Below, one piece after another: positions 5,724 to 10,133 of a stretch of DNA of 10,133 nucleotides. Made by a program: the position numbers and the translations under genes. Position 1 is the first letter of the stretch. Every line of letters begins with the position of its first letter. This DNA comes from Alphaproteobacteria bacterium (GTDB lineage: Bacteria; Pseudomonadota; Alphaproteobacteria; RF32; CAG-239): positions 1 through 10,133 of the forward strand of contig JAKSUO010000035.1 of the NCBI GenBank assembly GCA_024408895.1, given 5' to 3'. The notes beneath the pieces are model-generated. The model ran no database searches. It was not told where the DNA came from and saw only the letters and a program-made list of their open reading frames with translations.

Positions 5724-6909
5724 TTCTAGAAAACTCCTTTTTGTGAGAATTGTTGAAAGATATCATATTTGATAAAAATCTTTCATATTTTATTAAATCG
5801 GACATTAAAACAAATTCGTTTGGTTTGTGTGCACACATTATATTACCAGGGCCACAAATAACAGTATCAATCCCCATGCTTTGAAAATATCCGGCCTCGC
5901 TACCGTATGTTACGGATTTTGCATTATTATTGTTAGCAGAATATTGCACAAGTTTTAAAATCTCACTGTTTGGTTTTGTGTTTAATGGAAGAACGTGATT
6001 TCTCTCTGTAATGATCACAGAACATTCAGGAAATTTTTCTTTCATCTCATCTTCTATAATTCTGATAGTTGAATAAAATCTTTCAAAAAATTTTTCAATA
6101 TTCTCATTCGGAACATATCGACAACTTAAGTCAAAATGAGATTTATCAGGAATCATTGAATCAGACATACCGGCATGAAAATTACTTATGTTTAAACTTG
6201 TTTTCGGATATTCAAAACGGTTGTCTTGTTCGGTAAAATAAGTTTTAGCCAACTCTTTTGCTTTTTTGTAAAGCTGAAATGTGTAATAAACGGCATCAAC
6301 AGCCATATGGGGAACACTTCCATGAGCGGCTTTACCATAAATATCTACTGATATTCTTTTGTTTCCTCGATGTGCACTTACCGGATGTAACTCTGAGGGT
6401 TCCATAACAATACAACCTTTTTGTTTTAAAGGAAAAAGATTATAAAAATTATTGTCTCTCAGTTGATTTATAGCCGTAAAAACTCCTTCTTCATCATGTG
6501 TCAAAACAATATGTATAGGATATTTTTTCGCTAATATTTTCAATTTTTCAACTTGTGATAAAAGAACTGAAATTGCTCCTTTCATATCTGTTGAACCTTT
6601 ACCAAAAACACAACCATCAACGACAGTCATTTTAAGAGGATCTCGCTCCCATAAATGCTCTTGTTCAACTATTTTTGTAGTATCCAAGTGTCCTGAAAAT
6701 ATAATTCCCGGTTTTTCAATATCTCCGAACGATGCAATCAATGATTCACGATTAGCATCCTGTTGTCCTCCATAGTTTTTACTAATAAGTGAAACATTCG
6801 CTTTGTGGTCTGAAAGATAATTTGCCACAAAATGTACAGCATCCAATGAAGAGTTCTGAACATCCGTATCAAAGGCTATCAATTTTTCCAGAACATCAAG
6901 AGTCTTCAT
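5716..6909 (-). CDS. M20-family metallohydrolase, ArgE-like deacetylase/peptidase
   Basis: A 397-residue protein with all expected features of the two-zinc M20 family. GHLDTT gives ligand H74 and catalytic-site D76; GKGSTDMKG gives bridging D108; HDEEG gives general base E140 and ligand E141; MEPSELHP gives E170; CAHKPNEF gives H361. A lid/dimerisation domain (about 183-300) begins at RISVDIYGKAAHGSVPHMAV. The pattern is closest to acetylornithine deacetylase ArgE (383 aa in E. coli), but no arginine genes are nearby. Here it is locked into a radical SAM/PqqD operon, its start overlapping the pqqD-like gene by 14 nt and its end overlapping the GNAT gene by 8 nt. Inferred role: releasing or deacylating the modified peptide product. 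An ordinary N-acyl amino acid deacylase is the alternative. Confidence 0.9.
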   Translation of the reverse strand: MKTLDVLEKLIAFDTDVQNSSLDAVHFVANYLSDHKANVSLISKNYGGQQDANRESLIASFGDIEKPGIIFSGHLDTTKIVEQEHLWERDPLKMTVVDGCVFGKGSTDMKGAISVLLSQVEKLKILAKKYPIHIVLTHDEEGVFTAINQLRDNNFYNLFPLKQKGCIVMEPSELHPVSAHRGNKRISVDIYGKAAHGSVPHMAVDAVYYTFQLYKKAKELAKTYFTEQDNRFEYPKTSLNISNFHAGMSDSMIPDKSHFDLSCRYVPNENIEKFFERFYSTIRIIEDEMKEKFPECSVIITERNHVLPLNTKPNSEILKLVQYSANNNNAKSVTYGSEAGYFQSMGIDTVICGPGNIMCAHKPNEFVLMSDLIKYERFLSNMISFNNSHKKEFSRND

Positions 6910-7186
6910 TTTCTACCTGCAACAAGAACTTTTTATCAATACATGCTTCTATGAAATCTTTAATATCGGTAATTACTTCATCAACAGAAACGTTATACTT
7001 TTTTGAAAAATATATAGCTAATTCCTCTAAGGAAATTTTTGTTTGAAGTTTTTCAACAATTTCCATGCCGATACTATTCAATTCAAGCACATTTTCAGTA
7101 TCTCGATTGTATAAATAAAACTTACCATCTTGCTTCCTGATAATTACTTTAGGACTTAGCACTAACTTAATATTGCTTTGCATCAT
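6896..7186 (-). CDS. PqqD-like peptide chaperone (RiPP recognition element)
   Basis: A 96-residue protein of PqqD size and pattern: an N-terminal beta region (KLVLSPKVIIRKQDGKFYLY), then LELNSIGMEIVEKLQTKISL and ELAIYFSKKYNVSVDEVITD, then DFIEACIDKKFLL. This is the winged helix-turn-helix fold that binds leader peptides and presents them to radical SAM maturases. The first of two adjacent ATGs (7186) is chosen because GAGG lies 9 nt upstream. The start overlaps the radical SAM gene by 20 nt and the end overlaps the hydrolase gene by 14 nt. A stand-alone PqqD next to a SPASM-type radical SAM gene is a hallmark of RiPP pathways, so its partner should be the short peptide encoded at 8069-8122. 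Confidence 0.88.
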   Translation of the reverse strand: MMQSNIKLVLSPKVIIRKQDGKFYLYNRDTENVLELNSIGMEIVEKLQTKISLEELAIYFSKKYNVSVDEVITDIKDFIEACIDKKFLLQVENEDS

Positions 7187-7999
7187 TTCTTATATCCTCG
7201 TTATTTAAACACATGAGTTTTGGCGTATTGTTCATTAAAGTATCTAAGTCTTCGTCAGAAATCGTAAAGATGTTCCCCAAAACTTTATTAGATAGCGGGC
7301 AAGGTGTAAAGTGTCCCCAAGGATTTATATGTAAAATACGACCCACAAAACAATCTTTTGGTGTAAAGAAAGGACTATGAAAAATAAACCTTTTGTCATC
7401 TGCAAAACGTCTTATAATATCATTAATCTTTCCTTTGATTTCGGGACTAAAAGTTTGAGCGGATAAGAATGCAACAACATCAATATTATATATATCTGCC
7501 AAAGATTGAAACTTATTATAAAACCCCAAATCATCACTCCACTGAGTGCATAATATACGCGTTCTAAAATGTCCGTTTTCATTTAATAATTGTAATGCTT
7601 GTATGACTTTTTCAAACAGCCCCTTATAATTCCTGAATATATCGTGCTTTTCATTAGGAAAATCCAGACTGATTTGAATCTTATCTACGCCACAAGCGCT
7701 TAATCTTTTGATTGTTTCGTTATCCAGTTCTATAGCATTTGTTGTAAGTTCAATATCAAAATTATATTTTCTTGTTAAATTTATGGCTTCCCAGAAATGA
7801 TCAAATAGTAACGATTCTGCGTAAGCAAATATAACTTTAAATACACCATAATCTCTTAATTTTTGCAAAATTACTTCAAGATTTTGATTGGTATATCATA
7901 ATCTCCTTTTCTTAAGCGCTCTTTTACGCTATAACAATGAGGACAACGAAGATTACAACGTGTCGTTAAACCTATATGTGCTTGATACAAATCAATCAT
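7167..7999 (-). CDS. Radical SAM peptide maturase (SPASM/Twitch-like), apparent -1 frameshift
   Basis: From the ATG at 7999 (AGGA 9 nt upstream) the frame reads MIDLYQAHIGLTTRC and then NLRCPHC, giving the radical SAM cluster motif CNLRCPHC (C15, C19, C22), but stops at 7871-7873 after 42 codons. The rest continues in another frame. Adding one A to the AAAA run (plus-strand T at 7882-7885) gives a continuous 277-residue protein with DIPIKNLEVILQKLRDYG across the joint. The usual GGEP motif is altered to AYAES (59-63), keeping the Glu. A SPASM/Twitch-like end follows: C217-x11-G-x4-C234 (INPWGHFTPCPLSNKVLGNI) and C264. Without the joint the downstream frame, starting at TTG 7868, lacks the cluster and would be inactive. 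Likely role: reductive SAM cleavage to modify the short peptide presented by the PqqD-like protein. Confidence 0.85.
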
Positions 8000-8024
8000 A
8001 AAATAAAATCCTAAAATTTAGAAG

Positions 8025-8050
8025 AAAGGGAAGTTCTAATGCTTCCCTTT
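8025..8050 (-). terminator. Attenuator-like hairpin between precursor peptide and radical SAM genes
   Basis: AAAGGGAAG and CTTCCCTTT form a perfect 9-bp stem with an 8-nt loop. On the minus strand the stem is followed by CTTCTAAATTTT, an imperfect U-tract, so termination would be partial. Such a hairpin after a RiPP precursor gene often makes precursor mRNA exceed enzyme mRNA. On the plus strand the T-run is better (TTTTT), but no plus-strand gene leads into it. Confidence 0.6.
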
Positions 8051-8055
8051 TTAAA

Positions 8056-8081
8056 TTAGCATGTCAAATTAACATGTCAAA
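8056..8081 (-). repeat. 13-bp tandem duplication spanning the precursor stop codon
   Basis: On the minus strand TTTGACATGTTAA (8081-8069) is followed directly by TTTGACATGCTAA (8068-8056), with one mismatch. The first copy encodes the final Leu-Thr-Cys and the stop of the 17-aa peptide. The second copy would encode the same ending had the first been absent. Confidence 0.8.
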
Positions 8082-8122
8082 CTTAATTTTCTTTCACTGA
8101 TAATTAAAGGTTTTGTCCACAT
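8069..8122 (-). CDS. Short PqqA-like RiPP precursor peptide (17 aa)
   Basis: The frame reads MWTKPLIISERKLSLTC. It has a strong ribosome binding site (GAAAGGA, 8137-8131, 8 nt from the ATG), lies 41 nt downstream of the predicted transcription start, and is first in the operon with a PqqD-like protein and a radical SAM enzyme, exactly where a precursor is expected. The first five residues match the MW-x-K-P opening of PqqA peptides. The Glu and Tyr that PqqE cross-links in PqqA (E-V-T-M-Y) are absent, so the product is not PQQ. Candidate modification sites are Trp2, Ser9, Glu10, Lys12, Ser14, Thr16 and the terminal Cys17. An upstream in-frame stop excludes a longer reading. No homology search was possible, so translation and precursor role are inferred. 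Confidence 0.6.
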   Translation of the reverse strand: MWTKPLIISERKLSLTC

Positions 8123-8169
8123 ATTACTTTTCCTTTCAAGCAAAAATGAATTACCTAATTACAACGTTG

Positions 8170-8197
8170 GTTATATTGTCAAAAAAGAAATAGTCAA
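8170..8197 (-). promoter_or_regulatory. Promoter of the radical SAM peptide operon
   Basis: On the minus strand TTGACT (8197-8192) and TATAAC (8175-8170) are separated by 16 bp, giving a start near 8163. A perfect palindrome, CAACGTTG (8162-8169), sits at the transcription start and could be an operator. A second TTGACA lies immediately before the -10. Confidence 0.6.
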
Positions 8198-8325
8198 GCG
8201 GAATCTACAAAATAATAAATAATAATTTGAAAACAGCCAAACAACTCGGCGATTATTCGCTGCACGTGCGATGCAACTTTCTTTTCGTACAATATACCGC
8301 CTGATTGATTATACTCCGAAAAGGC

Positions 8326-8352
8326 GCGTGTCCGGCGATTTTCCGGACACGC
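8326..8352 (-). terminator. Terminator of the two-gene phage-like operon
   Basis: GCGTGTCCGG (8326-8335) and CCGGACACGC (8343-8352) form a perfect 10-bp GC-rich stem with a 7-nt loop. On the minus strand it lies 17 nt after the stop of the 82-aa gene and is followed by GCCTTTT. It shields the radical SAM operon from read-through. The stretch 8198-8325 between it and the operon promoter shows no gene, only a GCACGTGC palindrome (8262-8269). Confidence 0.7.
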
Positions 8353-8369
8353 TGTTGGAGAATGTCAAC

Positions 8370-8618
8370 TCATCTAATTGCTAAAATGTACCATTCTGAG
8401 CGGGAATAATTGTTGAAGTTCCATTGCAGGCTCAGTAAAAAATCGGCTTCGCTCAGGTGCTTCTGCATAAACTCCGGTAGGAATGCGTTCTTTTCGGTTT
8501 CGTGCCGGATAAAGCCTTGGTAGGCGCGTTCAAACTCGGCTTTGAATTGTACCTTAAACTCCTCATAGGAGAGCACCCGTAGTTCACGGGTGCGTTTATT
8601 TTTAATGGTAATCCGCAT
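8370..8618 (-). CDS. Small phage-like protein of unknown function (82 aa)
   Basis: The product starts MRITIKNKRTRELRVLSYEE and continues as a charged, probably helical protein ending in an aromatic tail (FNNYSRSEWYILAIR). I do not recognise it. The start is supported by GGGAG about 7 nt upstream, inside the preceding gene, whose stop is only 2 nt away, so the two are translationally linked. Composition resembles the methyltransferase, not the AT-rich cassette. Codons 9-15 contain a perfect hairpin (8573-8593) that could fold in the mRNA near the start. It ends before a strong terminator. Confidence 0.65.
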   Translation of the reverse strand: MRITIKNKRTRELRVLSYEEFKVQFKAEFERAYQGFIRHETEKNAFLPEFMQKHLSEADFLLSLQWNFNNYSRSEWYILAIR

Positions 8619-8620
8619 CG

Positions 8621-8953
8621 TTAGTCTCCCAACTTAATGCCGAGGTAGCGGCAGTAGCTTGATCCGGACGGATCGGTGTAGAGTGTCAGGTGGCCATCGC
8701 AGGTCAACTCGACCACTTGGCGGTACTCTTTATCGTCGTGGATTTCGTAGCCGCCTTTACCGGTTAAAAACTCGTAATCGTCGAGCGGTCTCTCGCAGAT
8801 TTTTTTGTATTCCGCTTTGCTGAGGTTAATCGTCTCGGCTATCTCGACTTCCTCAACCCTAAAAGAGCAGTCTTTGACGATTGTCGTGCTTACCGATAAA
8901 ACTTCTTCGATATTGCTTGGTTTTCTGACCATGTATGTTTTGACTGTTTTCAT
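8621..8953 (-). CDS. Phage-like protein of unknown function (110 aa)
   Basis: The product starts MKTVKTYMVRKPSNIEEVLS, with an AAGGA ribosome binding site about 8 nt upstream. It is acidic and mixed alpha/beta in appearance, contains LSKAEYKKICERPLDDYEF near the middle and ends in a beta-rich segment with YTDPSGSSYCRYLGIKLGD. No signal peptide, membrane segment or catalytic motif is visible and I cannot name the family. It forms an operon with the 82-aa gene (2-nt gap). Its GC-balanced composition and nearness to a phage methyltransferase suggest prophage accessory origin. Confidence 0.7.
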   Translation of the reverse strand: MKTVKTYMVRKPSNIEEVLSVSTTIVKDCSFRVEEVEIAETINLSKAEYKKICERPLDDYEFLTGKGGYEIHDDKEYRQVVELTCDGHLTLYTDPSGSSYCRYLGIKLGD

Positions 8954-9028
8954 TTTTTTATTCCTTTTCTGTTTAGGTTAATGCGCTGGCTACCTTGCCT
9001 TTGCTAATTCAATGAATGCTTGGATTGT

Positions 9029-9083
9029 GGGCAATATCAAGTGCAATATGACGTTTGCCGCACAATTCTTCAAAATTTCAGAG
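9029..9083 (+). repeat. Internally deleted third copy of the long repeat
   Basis: The segment starting GGGCAATATCAAGTGCAATA matches the left copy near 4950-4983 with a few mismatches. The sequence then jumps to CTTCAAAATTTCA, the other end of the repeat, with about 100 bp of the middle missing. It is in the same orientation as the left copy and faces the right copy head to head. Between the two is a 7-bp hairpin, ACTGTAT-TGGGC-ATACAGT (9104-9122). Confidence 0.6.
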
Positions 9084-9140
9084 AAACAGCGATTTTTTGA
9101 GCGACTGTATTGGGCATACAGTGCGAGAAAAATTGATGTT

Positions 9141-9322
9141 TATATGAAATTTTGAAGTTTGCCCTTCGGGTTTGCCTGCAAAAGTGTTCTGCTTTGTCAT
9201 TAAACTTGAAAATATGCTCTATATTCTCGGCGTTTAACTCCGCGCATAACGCTTTTGCAGAGCAAATGCGACAATGCAATATTGCACTTGGTATTGCCCT
9301 AACTTATCCAGTCAATTCGACA
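9141..9322 (-). repeat. Right copy of long inverted repeat
   Basis: The reverse complement of the left copy (4924-5110). It overlaps the last codons of the methyltransferase gene (stop at 9304-9306) and fills most of the 350-bp gap 8954-9303 together with the short third copy. A 69-codon frame crosses this copy and continues into unique sequence (HCRICSAKALCAELNAENIE), but the left copy interrupts the equivalent frame. Coding is therefore not supported and a structural or recombinational repeat is more likely. Confidence 0.9.
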
Positions 9323-10133
9323 TTATTTTGCAATAATTCTGCATTATTTTCCGGTGTTTCCTCGGTGTTCGCCAATAGTTCCGCTTTTTTGCCGGTATAT
9401 TCCTCCCAACGCTTAACAATAACGTCGCAAAACTTCGGATCTAACTCAATTAAGCGAGCGACTCGACCGGTTTTTTCGGCCGCAATTAAGGTCGAACCGG
9501 AGCCGCCGAACCCGTCTAACACGATATCACCGAGTTTAGAGCTGTTATTTATGGCTCTTTCCACCAATTCGACCGGCTTCATGGTCGGGTGCAAGTCGTT
9601 CCGGACAGGCTTATTGTATTCCCAAACGTCGGATTGGTCGCGGTCGCCACACCAGTAGTGCTTTTTATCCGCACCCCAGCCGTAAAGAATAGGCTCATAT
9701 TGCCGCTGATAATCCGCACGGCCGAGTGTGAACGTGTTTTTCGCCCAAATAATAAACGTCGACCATTTGCCACCAGCCGCCACAAACGAGGAATAAAGCG
9801 TGTGCAGTTCCGATGAGCTCATGCAGACGTAGGCGGCACCGTTGTTGAACATCATTAAATTTGAGAGACTGTCGGTCAAAAATTGCCCAAAGTCATCGCC
9901 GAGGTTGTCGTTCATAATCGTGCGATTATGGTTCGGCGAGGAGTGGTAACGGAGTTTGTCTTTCATAGTCGCGCCGTAATTGACGTTATACGGCGGATCG
10001 GTAAAGACCATATCAGCCAAGTCGTTCCCCATTAGTTTCTGCACGTCGTCATACATGGTGGTGTCGCCGCAGAGCAGTTTATGCTTGCCTAAAATCCAAA
10101 TGTCTCCGTGCTTGGTTATCGGCTCAACCGGTG
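9304..10133 (-). CDS. ParB-type phage DNA methyltransferase (beta-class adenine/cytosine amino-MTase), 5'-partial
   Basis: At least 275 residues; the frame stays open to the window end, so the start is outside. The first visible residues (PVEPITKHGDIWILGKHKLL, then CGDTT) match the linker between a ParB-like N-terminal domain and the methylase in phage DNA modification proteins. The catalytic motif DPPYN (in MVFTDPPYNVNYG) precedes the target-recognition region, and the SAM-binding motif DGFGGSGSTLIAAEKTGR comes near the C-terminus, an order that defines the beta class (N6-adenine or N4-cytosine). LHPTMKPVELVERAI is the usual motif before it. The C-terminal tail is Asn/Glu-rich. In phages such genes often lie just upstream of the small terminase; here a 4-kb cassette separates them. 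No restriction enzyme gene is seen. Confidence 0.93.
   Translation of the reverse strand, partial: PVEPITKHGDIWILGKHKLLCGDTTMYDDVQKLMGNDLADMVFTDPPYNVNYGATMKDKLRYHSSPNHNRTIMNDNLGDDFGQFLTDSLSNLMMFNNGAAYVCMSSSELHTLYSSFVAAGGKWSTFIIWAKNTFTLGRADYQRQYEPILYGWGADKKHYWCGDRDQSDVWEYNKPVRNDLHPTMKPVELVERAINNSSKLGDIVLDGFGGSGSTLIAAEKTGRVARLIELDPKFCDVIVKRWEEYTGKKAELLANTEETPENNAELLQNNVELTG

Noticed and set aside
7871..7890. Programmed ribosomal frameshifting in the radical SAM gene
   Set aside because: No X-XXY-YYZ heptamer in the right frame, no long A-run and no obvious downstream pseudoknot.
5172..8122. PQQ biosynthesis cluster
   Set aside because: PqqB, PqqC and a full-length PqqE are absent, and the peptide lacks the Glu and Tyr needed to make PQQ.
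9070..9279. 69-codon minus-strand frame with HCRICSAKALC
   Set aside because: It crosses the long repeat, whose left copy interrupts the equivalent frame, and it has no ribosome binding site. The Cys pattern is probably accidental.
9152..9816. Long plus-strand frames opposite the methyltransferase
   Set aside because: They are antisense shadows of a well-supported methyltransferase with intact motifs.

Overview
The window looks like a chromosome segment of an AT-rich Gram-negative bacterium. An accB-accC pair, a CCA-encoding tRNA-Phe and degenerate LysR-type regulators would fit a low-GC, host-associated alphaproteobacterium, but that assignment is inference. Three compositional blocks are visible by eye: an AT-rich backbone (1-4390), a more GC-balanced block of prophage-like genes (4396-4905 and 8370-10133), and an AT-rich operon (5172-8200) lying between the two parts of the phage-like block.

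Backbone (1-4390). accB and the first codons of accC run leftwards. They are separated from a rightward tRNA-Phe, which has its own promoter and terminator, by an array of helically phased A-tracts. Next come a leftward GNAT acyltransferase, a truncated rightward LysR-like protein and a full-length leftward LysR regulator whose 3' ends overlap, a 66-aa rightward orphan, a leftward XRE regulator whose stop codon interleaves with that of the orphan, and a 57-aa rightward basic orphan closed by a strong hairpin. The GNAT and XRE genes both have promoter-like sequences so close to their start codons that leaderless transcripts are plausible.

Phage-like block. A leftward ParB-type/beta-class DNA methyltransferase (5' end outside the window), two small unrecognised genes and a small-terminase-like DNA-binding protein are present, but no large terminase follows. 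A repeat of about 180 bp lies just beyond the 3' end of the methyltransferase (9141-9322). It recurs in inverted orientation at 4924-5110, just upstream of the terminase gene. The 4-kb segment between the copies is therefore an inverted-repeat-bounded cassette.

The cassette's main cargo (5172-8200, leftward) appears to be a compact RiPP-type pathway. A good promoter and ribosome binding site precede a 17-codon gene for MWTKPLIISERKLSLTC, whose start resembles PqqA (MW-x-K-P). After an attenuator-like hairpin come a radical SAM maturase (CNLRCPHC cluster site, SPASM/Twitch-like C-terminus), a PqqD-like recognition protein, an ArgE-like M20 metallohydrolase and a COG3981-like GNAT acetyltransferase, each overlapping the next by 8-20 nt. 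The peptide lacks the Glu/Tyr pair from which PQQ is made and ends in Cys, so PQQ itself is not the product. Inferred scheme: PqqD delivers the peptide to the radical SAM enzyme, and the hydrolase and acetyltransferase trim, unmask or cap the modified product. The radical SAM gene carries an apparent one-base frameshift at a short A-run (7882-7885); it may be a recent lesion or a sequence error.
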